A program made the translations under genes and the position numbers. A DNA stretch of 64,000 nucleotides from Martinezella hainanensis (lineage in GTDB: Bacteria; Pseudomonadota; Alphaproteobacteria; Rhizobiales; Rhizobiaceae), in NCBI RefSeq assembly GCF_900094555.1, contig NZ_FMAC01000001.1, forward strand, positions 992,001-1,056,000, in the 5' to 3' direction. Below are positions 26,110 to 34,789 of this stretch, piece after piece (positions within the stretch are counted from its first letter, which is position 1; each line of letters starts with the position of its first letter). A model generated the notes under the pieces. It ran no database searches. It worked only from the letters and a program-made list of their open reading frames with translations, and had not been told where the DNA came from.

Positions 26110-26973
26110 TTAGGCGGCACCAGTCCGGCTCAACAGTCGCTTCAGCCGGTCGTTCGTCCCGTCCTCGTCAAGCGGCGTATAGACCACCAGCTTCATGTCA
26201 GCACGGTCCATGACGGCAAGCGCAGTATATTCGAATGTCATCAACCCGCCTTCCGGATGGCGCAGGCGCTTGTGACCCGTCAGCGGCCGCAGCACATCCT
26301 GCCTCGGCCACCACGCGCGAAATTCGGGGCTCGCCTGCGTCAAGATGGCGATCAGCCGCTCGAAATCGGGATCGCCGGCGTAACGAGCACTGTCGGCGCG
26401 AAACATCGCCAACGAATTCGCCGCCACGATCTCCCAATCGACGAGAAGCTGCCTATGGGCGGGGTCGGTAAACACCCGATGGACACTGTTGCGCTTATCG
26501 CCCTGCAGCAGGGCATAATCGCCGAAAAGCGCGACCGCCGCGGCATTCCAGGCCAGCACGTCCCAACGCCGACCGAGAACATAGGCCGGTTGGCCGGTAA
26601 GGCTCGCAAGCATGCGCCGCAGAGCGTCCGGCACATCCTCAGGCCCGCGCGACGGAGCTTCCGCAGACGGCCGATCACTCAGCGTAAAGAGATGCCGGCG
26701 CTCGGCCGGATCAAGGCGCAGCGCGTCGGCCAGCGCCGATAGAACCTCAGCGGAGGGACGGACGTCCCGGCCCTGTTCCAGCCATGTGTACCAGGTGGTG
26801 CCGACACCGGCGAGAAGCGCCACCTCCTCGCGCCTGAGACCCGGTGTGCGCCGGCGAAATCCTTCCGGAAGTCCAACGCCTGCAGGCGTCAGCTTTTCCC
26901 GACGGGAGCGCAGGAAGGCGCCAAACTCGCGACGTCTGGCTTCGAGAATGGTTTGACTCTGATTGATGGTCAT
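26110..26973 (-). CDS. XRE-family regulator with MmyB-like ligand-binding domain
   Basis: A 287-residue regulator with an N-terminal helix-turn-helix of the XRE type (about 40-95: GLRREEVALLAGVGTTWYTW then QGRDVRPSAEVLSALADAL) and a C-terminal MmyB-like PAS-type domain (about 110-280). Many such regulators control an adjacent divergent dehydrogenase gene. Here the divergent neighbour is a short-chain dehydrogenase 99 bp away, with a small dyad GTATTGATAC at 26988-26997 between them. Regulation of that gene is therefore likely but inferred. Confidence 0.88.
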   Translation of the reverse strand: MTINQSQTILEARRREFGAFLRSRREKLTPAGVGLPEGFRRRTPGLRREEVALLAGVGTTWYTWLEQGRDVRPSAEVLSALADALRLDPAERRHLFTLSDRPSAEAPSRGPEDVPDALRRMLASLTGQPAYVLGRRWDVLAWNAAAVALFGDYALLQGDKRNSVHRVFTDPAHRQLLVDWEIVAANSLAMFRADSARYAGDPDFERLIAILTQASPEFRAWWPRQDVLRPLTGHKRLRHPEGGLMTFEYTALAVMDRADMKLVVYTPLDEDGTNDRLKRLLSRTGAA

Positions 26974-27071
26974 TGTTCATCATAGCAGTATTGATACCAG
27001 GATAAAGTCAGAACTGTTTACCCTTGCCGCAAGCTGCCAAATATCAAATCGAAGACATTATGGAGGCAGTA

Positions 27072-27890
27072 ATGATGGACATGAGCGCCAAGACGATCCT
27101 GATCACAGGCTCAACGGACGGAGTCGGTCGCCGGGTTGCGGAAAGGCTGGCCGCTGCCGGTGCCACTGTGCTGATACATGGCCGCAACGTGGCACGCGCA
27201 GAAGAAGTCGCTTCCGGGATTCGCGGTGCGGGCGGCAAAGCGGCCATCCATATCAGCGATCTCTCGTCACTGAACGAGGTCCGGATCTTGGCAGATACCA
27301 TCGAACGCGACTATGACCGCCTCGATGGTCTGATCAACAATGCAGGCATCGGCACCAGCGACGGCGCCGGGCGCCAGGTGAGCCAGGACGGATACGAGCT
27401 GCGCTTTGCGGTGAATTATCTCGCCGGCTTCCTGCTGACGCGCCGTCTTCTGCCATTCTTGAAGACTGGCCACCCTGCCCGCATCGTCAATGTATCCTCC
27501 GCCGGTCAGCAGCCCATCGACTTCTCCGACGTCATGCTGACGCGCGGCTATAGCGGCGTACGTGCCTACTGCCAGAGCAAGCTGGCGCAGATCATGTTGA
27601 CCTTCGATCTTGCAGAGGAACTTGCCGGCTCCGGCGTCACAGCCAACTGCCTGCATCCGGCGACCTATATGGATACGACCATGGTGCGCCAGGCAGGCGT
27701 TGCACCGATAAGTACCGTCGAACAAGGCGCCGATGCGATCCTCAACCTTGCGGCAGGCCGTGATCTGAAGGGGCGTACAGGCCTCTATTTCGACGGATTG
27801 CGCCCCTCCCGCGCCAATGCGCAAGCCTATGACCTGACTGCTCGCCACGAGCTGCGAAAGCTCAGCCGCAGCCTCACCGACCTGGCTTGA
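27072..27890 (+). CDS. Short-chain dehydrogenase/reductase
   Basis: A 272-residue Rossmann-fold SDR with an NAD(P)-binding TGSTDGVGRRVAE near 14-26, an NNAG motif in LINNAGIG near 89-96, and the active site Ser in VNVSSAG plus the Tyr-x3-Lys pair in RAYCQSKLAQ near 165-174. It resembles retinol-dehydrogenase-type SDRs. I chose the ATG at 27072 because GGAGG precedes it by 5 nt; a start at 27024 lacks one. It is divergent from the XRE regulator and followed by a second SDR gene 47 bp downstream. Confidence 0.9.
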   Translation: MMDMSAKTILITGSTDGVGRRVAERLAAAGATVLIHGRNVARAEEVASGIRGAGGKAAIHISDLSSLNEVRILADTIERDYDRLDGLINNAGIGTSDGAGRQVSQDGYELRFAVNYLAGFLLTRRLLPFLKTGHPARIVNVSSAGQQPIDFSDVMLTRGYSGVRAYCQSKLAQIMLTFDLAEELAGSGVTANCLHPATYMDTTMVRQAGVAPISTVEQGADAILNLAAGRDLKGRTGLYFDGLRPSRANAQAYDLTARHELRKLSRSLTDLA

Positions 27891-27937
27891 ACCACAACCT
27901 TCCCACCACTCCCTAGGTCTCATGAAAGGAGACACTC

Positions 27938-28654
27938 GTGTCGTCTCAACACGTCGTTATTGTCGGTGGCTCATCCGGCATCGGCCTTGCAACCGCAGCC
28001 CATCTTCTCGAAAAAGGATATCGGGTCACGATCACAGGCCGCAACACCACGAAACTGCAAACAGCAACGCAGGGCCTGAAGGGCGATGTTGCCACAAGCA
28101 CCATGGATGCAGCCGACCTCACGGGTCTTCCCGCCGCCTTCCAGGCAATCGGTCCCCTCGATCATCTCGTCCTGGCATTGGGCGGTGGAAACGGGGCTGG
28201 CCCCTTTGCCTCCGTCGATCTTGCCGATGTCAGAAAAGGTTTCGAACAGAAGACGATGGCGCATTTCGCCTGTGCGCAGGCTTGCCTTCCTCATCTTTCG
28301 AAACAGGGCAGCATCACCTTCGTCTCCGCCGTCTCGGCGCAGGCGGCCATGCCCGGAACCGCTGGGCTCGGAGCCATCAATGCCGCCATTGCCGCCTTGG
28401 CACCGATCCTCGCCGTGGAACTCAAGCCCATCCGGGTGAACTGTGTCTCCCCAGGCGTCGTCGACACGCCCTGGTGGGATTTCCTAAACGAAGAACAGAA
28501 GGAGCTGACCTTCGCCAGCTTCGCGGCACGCACGCCGGTCGGCCGCGTCGGCAGCCCGCTGGAGATCGCCGAAGCCATCGCCTTCCTGATCGGCAACGGC
28601 TTCACCAGCGGCCATACGCTGATCTGCGACGGCGGTATCCGCCTGGGTCAATAA
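27938..28654 (+). CDS. Short-chain dehydrogenase/reductase
   Basis: A 238-residue classical SDR: VGGSSGIGLATAAHL near 7-21 binds NAD(P), FVSAVSAQAA supplies the active-site Ser region, and the C-terminus ends in a GHTLICDGGIRLGQ motif typical of FabG-like SDRs. The usual Tyr-x3-Lys pair is replaced: the sequence near 143-150 reads GLGAINAAIAAL, so the Tyr is missing and activity is doubtful or altered. The start is a GTG with AAGGAG 7 nt upstream. The substrate is unknown. Confidence 0.87.
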   Translation: MSSQHVVIVGGSSGIGLATAAHLLEKGYRVTITGRNTTKLQTATQGLKGDVATSTMDAADLTGLPAAFQAIGPLDHLVLALGGGNGAGPFASVDLADVRKGFEQKTMAHFACAQACLPHLSKQGSITFVSAVSAQAAMPGTAGLGAINAAIAALAPILAVELKPIRVNCVSPGVVDTPWWDFLNEEQKELTFASFAARTPVGRVGSPLEIAEAIAFLIGNGFTSGHTLICDGGIRLGQ

Positions 28655-28693
28655 TCCCCGCGCCATTGCCGGTATCATCAGGCAATGGCGCTC

Positions 28694-29134
28694 TCAATCA
28701 TTGCGGACACCAGCCTGAAGCTGCGTGAGGATCTCGATCAGCTTGGGAGCCATTTCTCGGATTTCGACCAGATGGATCGAGCTCAGCGTTTGAAGAACCT
28801 CTTCGGACTTTTCCGTCAATTGCAGCGTCTGGCGGCGTTTGTCCGTGGGATCGGGGTGGCGGGTGACATAGCCGCCGTCAATCAACCGTCCCACAAGCTC
28901 TGTCGCCGTATGAGGGGCAATCAGCAGCTTTTCCGCGAGCATGCCGATCGTCATCGCCTCACCGGCACCGTTTCCCTTGATGGCAAGCAGCGCCTGATGC
29001 TGCTGCGGCGGCAGGCCCGCCTCATGCGCCGCCGAGGTACTGAAATCCATGAATTTGCGCAGCGTATAGCGCAACGTCGCCAGCGCTTCATAATCCGCCT
29101 GAGAAAGGGTTTCGTCCAAACGTCGCACCATCAA
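28694..29134 (-). CDS. MarR-family transcriptional regulator
   Basis: A 146-residue winged-helix regulator of the MarR family, with the helix-turn-helix near 50-85 (MTIGMLAEKLLIAPHTATEL) and the wing RHPDPTDKRRQTLQLT near 95-110. MarR proteins respond to phenolics or oxidants and often control nearby genes. It is convergent with the second SDR gene and divergent from the CLC gene, with repeats and a 19 bp dyad (29275-29293) between. The dyad is a candidate operator. Confidence 0.92.
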   Translation of the reverse strand: MMVRRLDETLSQADYEALATLRYTLRKFMDFSTSAAHEAGLPPQQHQALLAIKGNGAGEAMTIGMLAEKLLIAPHTATELVGRLIDGGYVTRHPDPTDKRRQTLQLTEKSEEVLQTLSSIHLVEIREMAPKLIEILTQLQAGVRND

Positions 29135-29162
29135 ATTATCCTCATTGCCGCGGTTCGCGGTC

Positions 29163-29233
29163 CTAAAGCATGTCGCGCAAAATCTTCAGCGGTTTTGCGG
29201 CAACGACAGGCTCAAGATCAAGGACCTAAAGCG
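29163..29233. repeat. RIME-like repeat, second family, copy F
   Basis: A 71 bp element containing AGCATGTCGCGCAAAAT, then AGCGGTTTTGCGGCAACGAC and a terminal CCTAAAGCG, a layout common between rhizobial genes. A degenerate relative lies at 31575-31644 and a fragment at 42835-42868. Confidence 0.7.
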
Positions 29234-29274
29234 CCGGAAGCGAATCCGAAAGATCCTGATACGCTCAGTTGATT

Positions 29275-29293
29275 TATATCGTATTACGATATA
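29275..29293. promoter_or_regulatory. 19 bp dyad, candidate MarR operator
   Basis: TATATCGTA and TACGATATA flank a single central base, giving a 9-1-9 perfect inverted repeat, 141 bp before the marR start and 164 bp before the CLC start. Length and AT content match MarR-type operators. Repeat elements sit on both sides of it. Confidence 0.55.
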
Positions 29294-29339
29294 TTTGCCA
29301 TCTCGAAGCGGAGAGCGGCTGAAGGGCGGCCGCGCGCTT

Positions 29340-29439
29340 AGAGCATTTCCAGGAAAAGTGCGCAGCGGTTTTCCGTCCGGAATGCGTAAAACAGGAAGAT
29401 GGAGCGCTTTCGCCGTTCGAAGAAAAGCGAAAGCGCTCT
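29340..29439. repeat. RIME-like palindromic intergenic repeat, copy B
   Basis: A 100 bp copy of the same element as at 6077-6180, with the shared core GCGGTTTTCCGTCCGGAAT and terminal GAGC / GCTC ends around an inner hairpin. It ends 18 bp before the CLC start codon and could influence its mRNA leader. Confidence 0.85.
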
Positions 29440-29456
29440 GGCACAGAAGGCCTCCC

Positions 29457-31256
29457 ATGCAGGACATACCCACCTCACAAAGTCACGGCCACGATTTTTC
29501 CGGCGGGGCCTCCCGCAAGGACAATGGCGATTTCACCACGGACAAGCGCGTCCTGGTACTGATTGCCATGGCGCTCGTCGTCGGCACCGGCGGCGCATTC
29601 GCCGCCTGGGTGCTCATCAATCTCATCGCGCTCGTCAGCAACGCCGTCTGGCTATTCAAGATCAGCACCGAGCCGCTCTCCTTCGCCATGGTGGCGCGTT
29701 CGCCCTGGATGGTGGCTGCCCCCATTCTCGGCGGTCTCGTCATCGGCCTGATGGCGCGTTACGGCTCTGAGAAAATTCGCGGCCACGGCATTCCCGAGGC
29801 CATCGAGGCGATCCTGATCGGCGGCAGCCGCATGTCGCCGAAGGTGGCGGTGCTGAAGCCCCTGTCATCGGCGATCTCGATCGGCTCCGGCGGCCCCTTC
29901 GGTGCGGAAGGTCCGATCATCATGACGGGCGGCGCCATCGGTTCGCTCTTTGCGCAGTTCTTTCATATGAGTGCCGCCGAGAGAAAGACGCTGCTGGTTG
30001 CCGGCGCTGCGGCTGGCATGACGGCCGTGTTCGGCACACCGATCGCGGCCGTCATGCTTGCCGTTGAATTGCTGCTCTTCGAATGGAAGCCGCGCAGCTT
30101 CATTCCCGTCGCCGTCGCAGCCTGCATCTCGGTCGTCTGGCGGCCGTTCCTGATCGGCAGCGGCGCGCTCTTCCCCGCCCATTTCGACATGTCGCTTTCG
30201 TGGTGGGGCATCGTGCTGGCCGCCGGCCTCGGCATCGTCTCCGGCCTGCAATCCGGCCTGCTGACGACGCTGCTCTACAAGATCGAGGATGCCTTCGAGA
30301 AGCTGCCGATCCACTGGATGTGGTGGCCCGCACTCGGCGGCCTCGTTGTCGGTCTTGGCGGCCTGATCGAGCCGCGTGCGCTGGGCGTCGGCTACGACAT
30401 CATTGCCGATCTCTTGCACAGCCGCATCGCCGTCGGCGCCGTCCTGGCAATCCTGCTGGTCAAGGCCGGCATCTGGCTGGTGGCACTGTCTTCTGGCACC
30501 TCGGGCGGCGTTCTGGCGCCGCTGCTCATCCTCGGCGGCGCGCTGGGTTGGCTCGTCGGCCTCGTCCTGCCCGGCGACCCCGGCTTCTGGGCGATGCTCG
30601 GCATGGCGGCCATGATGGGCGGCACGATGCGCGCGCCGCTGACAGGCACCTTCTTCGCCGTCGAGTTGACCGGAGATACGAGCGCACTTGTGCCGCTGCT
30701 GGCGGCAACGGTCGCGGCCTATGCCGTCACCGTCCTGCTGTTGAAGCGATCGATTCTGACGGAAAAGATCGCCCGTCGCGGCCAGCATATCACCCGAGAA
30801 TATGGCATCGACCCGTTCGAGCTCACCCGTGCCCGCGACATCATGATCGCCAAGGTGGACACCTTGCCCGCATCCATGCGTCTGTCGGAAGCGCTGACGC
30901 AGATGACGGAGCAGCCGGATGCCCATCGCTTCTATCCCGTCGTCGGAGAGAATGATCGCCTCGTGGGCATGATCTCGCGCGCCGACGCCCTGCGCTGGCA
31001 GAGCGAGCCTGAACTCATGGATCAGTCGCTCTATGATGTGATCTCGGATACGTCGCTGCCGGTCGCCCATGCGGAGGACACCGTCGGTCGCGTCGCCGAT
31101 ATCATGATCCATGCCGATACGGGACGCGTTCCCGTCGTTGAACCGCAGACCGGCCGCCTCGTCGGCCTCATCGCCCGCAAGGATCTGCTGCGTCTGCGCA
31201 GCGCGACCAACCGCGCCGAACTCGAGCGTGGTGCCTATTTGCGATCGAAAAGTTAA
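29457..31256 (+). CDS. CLC-family chloride channel/antiporter with CBS domains
   Basis: A 599-residue CLC protein that exchanges Cl- (or a similar anion) for protons. The anion-path motifs are GHGIPE at 109-114, GAEGP at 149-153 with the gating glutamate Glu151, and GGVLAP further on. The gating Glu suggests an antiporter. The C-terminal part (about 450-590) holds two CBS domains, including KLVGMISRADALR-like turns, which bind adenine nucleotides. The start is the ATG at 29457; a longer frame to 29145 only translates repeat DNA. Confidence 0.9.
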   Translation: MQDIPTSQSHGHDFSGGASRKDNGDFTTDKRVLVLIAMALVVGTGGAFAAWVLINLIALVSNAVWLFKISTEPLSFAMVARSPWMVAAPILGGLVIGLMARYGSEKIRGHGIPEAIEAILIGGSRMSPKVAVLKPLSSAISIGSGGPFGAEGPIIMTGGAIGSLFAQFFHMSAAERKTLLVAGAAAGMTAVFGTPIAAVMLAVELLLFEWKPRSFIPVAVAACISVVWRPFLIGSGALFPAHFDMSLSWWGIVLAAGLGIVSGLQSGLLTTLLYKIEDAFEKLPIHWMWWPALGGLVVGLGGLIEPRALGVGYDIIADLLHSRIAVGAVLAILLVKAGIWLVALSSGTSGGVLAPLLILGGALGWLVGLVLPGDPGFWAMLGMAAMMGGTMRAPLTGTFFAVELTGDTSALVPLLAATVAAYAVTVLLLKRSILTEKIARRGQHITREYGIDPFELTRARDIMIAKVDTLPASMRLSEALTQMTEQPDAHRFYPVVGENDRLVGMISRADALRWQSEPELMDQSLYDVISDTSLPVAHAEDTVGRVADIMIHADTGRVPVVEPQTGRLVGLIARKDLLRLRSATNRAELERGAYLRSKS

Positions 31257-31354
31257 GGGGAGGAGGAGTGGCGTCAGCGCGGCGAAAGAACTGCGCGGCG
31301 CCTTCCTTAGCCATAAGAAAACTTGGCCATCAGATAGCAAGAGATAAAGAGCGA

Positions 31355-31510
31355 TCCACGACGACCGATGGATGTTTACGATCCTGGGTGCCTACAAACG
31401 TAGGTGGGCACCGTGTGTCCAGGCCCACGGGCCTAGTCAGGGACAGCTCCCTTTGGATCGAGTATGGCCCCAGGGATTGTGGTTCCTGTCGGGAAGCGCA
31501 GACCGCTTGA
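31355..31510 (-). ncRNA. ssrS: Probable 6S RNA (ssrS), strand and ends inferred
   Basis: A structured, ORF-free region just downstream of zapA, the usual place for the proteobacterial 6S RNA gene. On the minus strand, GCGGTC near 31506 pairs with GATCGT near 31380 to form a closing stem, and TGTCC-AGGCCC / GGGCCT-GGACA forms an apical stem, with an unpaired middle, as expected of 6S. A TATATA box lies at 31513-31518 just upstream on that strand. 6S binds the housekeeping polymerase. Ends are approximate, and the opposite strand would also fold. Confidence 0.6.
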
Positions 31511-31574
31511 ACTATATAAAGAGGTTTCGGGTCTTGTACCAGAGGCCGGTAGCCGACATCCGCAGAAATAAACT

Positions 31575-31644
31575 CAAAGCACGTCGCGCAAAATCAAACA
31601 TCTAAAGCGCAAGAAGCGAGGCTGTAAGGCCGCGAGCGCTTTAG
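31575..31644. repeat. Degenerate RIME-like repeat at zapA 3' end, copy G
   Basis: A copy of the second repeat family, recognised by GCACGTCGCGCAAAATC and the inverted ends CTAAAGCGC / GCGCTTTAG. Its terminal TTA overlaps the stop codon of zapA. Confidence 0.6.
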
Positions 31645-32018
31645 GCCTGCTCGACGCCCGGCCGTTCCAGAAGCTTCTCGGTAATGCCGTGAATACGCGT
31701 CGTCACCTCATCGATGACGCTTGCCAGCGTCTCCTCGGCCCGCGCATTGGCAGCTACGGTCGTATCCCGGCTGCTGGCCAGGGTCTCCAGCTCGGCCTCC
31801 AGCGAAGACACTCGCCGCGTCAATTCGCTTACCTCGTCCATGATCATGATGCCGGCCATGACGGTCACCCGCAGATCACCGATTTCGCCGAACTGGCTCT
31901 TCAAGTGCATGACATAACGGTCGAAGCGATTGGCAAGATCCGTCAGATGGTCTTCCTGGCCCTCTTCGCAGGCCATCCGGTATGCTTTGCCGTCGATCGT
32001 TACCGTTACTTGTGCCAT
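31641..32018 (-). CDS. zapA: Cell division protein ZapA
   Basis: ZapA cross-links FtsZ protofilaments in the division ring. The 125-residue protein starts MAQVTVTIDGKAYRMACEEG, the family's conserved opening, has DLANRFDRYVMHLK near 27-40, and a C-terminal coiled coil (about 65-115). It is 47 bp downstream of the DUF4164 gene on the same strand. The stop codon is supplied by the end of a palindromic repeat. Downstream lies a likely 6S RNA, as in many proteobacteria. Confidence 0.94.
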   Translation of the reverse strand: MAQVTVTIDGKAYRMACEEGQEDHLTDLANRFDRYVMHLKSQFGEIGDLRVTVMAGIMIMDEVSELTRRVSSLEAELETLASSRDTTVAANARAEETLASVIDEVTTRIHGITEKLLERPGVEQA

Positions 32019-32065
32019 TCGACTTTCCGATCATTGCCGCACTGCGACGGCTGCCTCCCGAGGGA

Positions 32066-32341
32066 TCAGCGGTCCAGCACGGCTCTTATGGTTTCCATCG
32101 CCGTGACAAGCCGGCGCGACACTTCGCGATTGACCTCCTCGAGCCGGTTCGCCCGGAACTCGGCCTGGTCCAACTCCTGGGCAAGACGAGACCGATCGGC
32201 GTGAACCCTGCGGACCTCGCCTTCTATATCGCTCTGCGCCCGTTCCCGCTCGAACCGTCCGTCAACCGCGCTTTCCAAAGTCGAAAGCGCCTGGCGCAAT
32301 TGGGCGAGCGCCGCGTCCACCGTTTTGCCTGAAGGTGTCAT
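32066..32341 (-). CDS. DUF4164 small coiled-coil protein
   Basis: A short, strongly helical protein of about 91 residues, of the DUF4164 family that accompanies zapA in Rhizobiales. It is almost entirely coiled coil: ALAQLRQALSTLESAVDGRF near 11-30, then long charged heptads. I chose the ATG at 32341, which gives the usual family start (MTPSGKTVDAAL); an ATG at 32413 would add 24 residues. Function is not known; conserved linkage to zapA suggests a division role. Confidence 0.85.
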   Translation of the reverse strand: MTPSGKTVDAALAQLRQALSTLESAVDGRFERERAQSDIEGEVRRVHADRSRLAQELDQAEFRANRLEEVNREVSRRLVTAMETIRAVLDR

Positions 32342-32743
32342 ACCCTTCGCATCTCCGCGCAAGGCCCGAATCAAAACATCCGGCCACTTGTCTGATTTCG
32401 CAACAATATTCAACTCGGCAACAGCACGTCAATAAAGGCTGTCATGTGGCAGCCCCCCTATTCTGTGGATGAATGCCGCCTTTGCCGCCTACACAGGCCT
32501 TGTCGCATGATTGTCGTCTTTTGTAAAAGTGAACGGGCAAATGTCAAAAAATTGCCCCGAGAGGGCCGGATTGGGTCCTCGATTTATTGACTTGCTCGCC
32601 CCAACTGCTATGTCTCGACCGCCTGAGGCGACGTTGAAAATGGCGTTCGAAAGAGCGCCTCCCCTTCACCCGCCTTTCAACCGATGGCCCTCCCTCCCAG
32701 GCGTGTGGCCATCCCCCGAACCCGGAAAACTGCGGAAAAACCC
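32342..32743. other. Intergenic region with tkt promoter
   Basis: A 402 bp gap between the divergent DUF4164 gene and transketolase. A sigma-70-like pair, TTGACT (32587-32592) and TATGTC (32609-32614) with a 16 bp spacer, faces the transketolase gene. Nothing else gene-like is seen. Confidence 0.5.
32587..32614 (+). promoter_or_regulatory. Predicted sigma-70 promoter of tkt
   Basis: A TTGACT -35 element, a 16 bp spacer and TATGTC as -10, 130 bp before the tkt start codon. Match to the -35 consensus is good and to the -10 moderate. Confidence 0.45.
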
Positions 32744-34726
32744 ATGAACTCTCGCGAACAACACGACCGGATGGCAAATGCGATCCGTTTCCTTGCCATG
32801 GATGCTGTCGAGAAGGCCAATTCCGGTCACCCCGGTTTGCCGATGGGGATGGCTGATGTCGCCACCGTTCTCTTTAGCAAATATCTGCGCTTCGATCCGA
32901 AGAACCCGCTTTGGCCGGACCGTGACCGTTTCGTCCTGTCGGCCGGCCACGGCTCGATGCTGCTTTATTCGGTTCTCTATCTCACCGGCTATCCGGACAT
33001 GACGGTCGAAGAGCTGACGCGCTTCCGCCAGCTCGGCTCCAAGACCGCCGGTCACCCGGAATACGGTCACGCCACCGGCATCGAAACCACCACCGGCCCG
33101 CTTGGTCAGGGCATTGCCAATGCCGTCGGCATGGCGATCGCCGAGCGCAAGCTGCGCGAAGAATTCGGTTCGGAGCTTCAGGATCACTACACCTACGCCA
33201 TGTGCGGCGACGGCTGCCTGATGGAAGGCATCAGCCATGAAGCCATCGCGCTGGCCGGCCATCTCAAGCTCAACAAGCTGATCCTGTTCTGGGACAACAA
33301 CTCCATTACCATCGACGGCGCCGTCTCTCTCTCGGATTCGACCGACCAGATCATGCGCTTCAAGGCCGTCCACTGGAACACGATCGAAGTCGACGGTCAC
33401 GACCAGGCCGCCATCAGCGCTGCCATCGAAGCCGCTCACAAGTCCGACCGCCCGACGCTCATCGCCTGCAAGACGATCATCGGCTTCGGCGCTCCGAACA
33501 AGCAGGGCACGCACAAGGTCCACGGCTCGCCGCTCGGCGCCGAGGAAATTGCCGCCACCCGCGTTGCGCTCAACTGGCCTTACGAGCCCTTCGTCATCCC
33601 GAACGACGTCCTCGGTGAATGGCGCGCTGCCGGCGAACGCTCCGTCGGCACTCGCGAAGCCTGGGAAGGCCGCCTTGCCGCAGCCGACGCTGCCAAGAAG
33701 GCCGAATTCACCCGCCGCTTCGATCACAAGCTGCCGGCCGGCTTCGACGCCGCCATCAGCGACTACAAGAAGAAGCTCGCCGAAACCAAGCCGACGGTCG
33801 CAACCCGCAAGGCATCGGAAGACGCGCTCGAAGTCATCAACGGCTTCATTCCGGAAACGATCGGCGGCTCCGCCGACCTGACGCCGTCGAACAACACCAA
33901 GACCAGCCAGATGAAGTCGATCACCCCGACCGATTTCTCCGGCCGTTACATGCACTGGGGCATCCGCGAACACGGCATGGCTGCCGCGATGAACGGCATT
34001 TCCCTGCACGGCGGTCTCATCCCCTATAGCGGCGGCTTCCTGATCTTCTCGGATTATTGCCGTCCGCCGCTCCGCCTCGCCGCCCTGATGGGCATCCGCG
34101 CCATCCACGTCCTGACGCATGATTCTATCGGCGTCGGCGAAGACGGCCCGACCCACCAGCCGGTCGAGCAGGTCGCAAGCCTGCGCGCCATCCCGAACTT
34201 CCAGCTCTTCCGCCCGGCGGACGCAACGGAAACGGCCGAATGCTGGCAGATCGCCATCAAGACGACCAACCGTCCGTCCGGCCTCGCGCTGACCCGTCAG
34301 AACCTGCTGGCCGCTCGTACCGAGTACAGCGAGAAGAACCTCTGCGAACAGGGCGCCTACACGCTGGCCGGCAATGCCGACGCCAAGGTGACGATCTTCG
34401 CTTCCGGTTCGGAAGTCGAGCTTGCCGTTGCCGCCCGCACGGCTCTTGAAGGCAAGGGCGTCTCCACGCGCGTCGTTTCCGTTCCCTGCACCGAGCTCTT
34501 CTTCGAGCAGCCGGACGCCTACCGCAAGGAAGTCATCGGCAACTCTCCGGTCAAGGTTGCCGTCGAAGCCGGCGTTCGCGAAGGCTGGGATGCCTTCATC
34601 GGACCGGAAGGCGCCTTCATCGGCATGAAGGGCTTCGGCGCTTCCGCTCCGTACAAGGACGTCTACAAGCACTTCGGCATCACGACGGAAGCCGTTGTCG
34701 CCGCCGCTGAAGCAAAGCTTTCCTGA
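32744..34726 (+). CDS. tkt: Transketolase
   Basis: Transketolase moves two-carbon units between sugar phosphates in the pentose-phosphate and Calvin pathways, using thiamine diphosphate. The 660-residue protein starts [16 protein letters not shown], has [14 protein letters not shown] at 27-40, the ThDP-binding [13 protein letters not shown] near 153-165, and the catalytic glutamate in [10 protein letters not shown]. Length is typical. A start at 32684 would add 20 unconserved residues. It leads a sugar-phosphate cluster with gap and pgk. Confidence 0.97.
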   Translation: MNSREQHDRMANAIRFLAMDAVEKANSGHPGLPMGMADVATVLFSKYLRFDPKNPLWPDRDRFVLSAGHGSMLLYSVLYLTGYPDMTVEELTRFRQLGSKTAGHPEYGHATGIETTTGPLGQGIANAVGMAIAERKLREEFGSELQDHYTYAMCGDGCLMEGISHEAIALAGHLKLNKLILFWDNNSITIDGAVSLSDSTDQIMRFKAVHWNTIEVDGHDQAAISAAIEAAHKSDRPTLIACKTIIGFGAPNKQGTHKVHGSPLGAEEIAATRVALNWPYEPFVIPNDVLGEWRAAGERSVGTREAWEGRLAAADAAKKAEFTRRFDHKLPAGFDAAISDYKKKLAETKPTVATRKASEDALEVINGFIPETIGGSADLTPSNNTKTSQMKSITPTDFSGRYMHWGIREHGMAAAMNGISLHGGLIPYSGGFLIFSDYCRPPLRLAALMGIRAIHVLTHDSIGVGEDGPTHQPVEQVASLRAIPNFQLFRPADATETAECWQIAIKTTNRPSGLALTRQNLLAARTEYSEKNLCEQGAYTLAGNADAKVTIFASGSEVELAVAARTALEGKGVSTRVVSVPCTELFFEQPDAYRKEVIGNSPVKVAVEAGVREGWDAFIGPEGAFIGMKGFGASAPYKDVYKHFGITTEAVVAAAEAKLS

Positions 34727-34789
34727 GGGCGCTGACAAGCGCTCTCAAATCCAATAGATAAACACCCTGAGTGAAAGGGAGTGACATTC

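Noticed and set aside
29865..31340. 491-codon minus-strand open frame
   Set aside because: Antisense to the CLC gene; Gln/Asp/Arg-rich shadow frame.
32666..34738. 690-codon minus-strand open frame
   Set aside because: Antisense to transketolase, no recognisable domain and no ribosome site.
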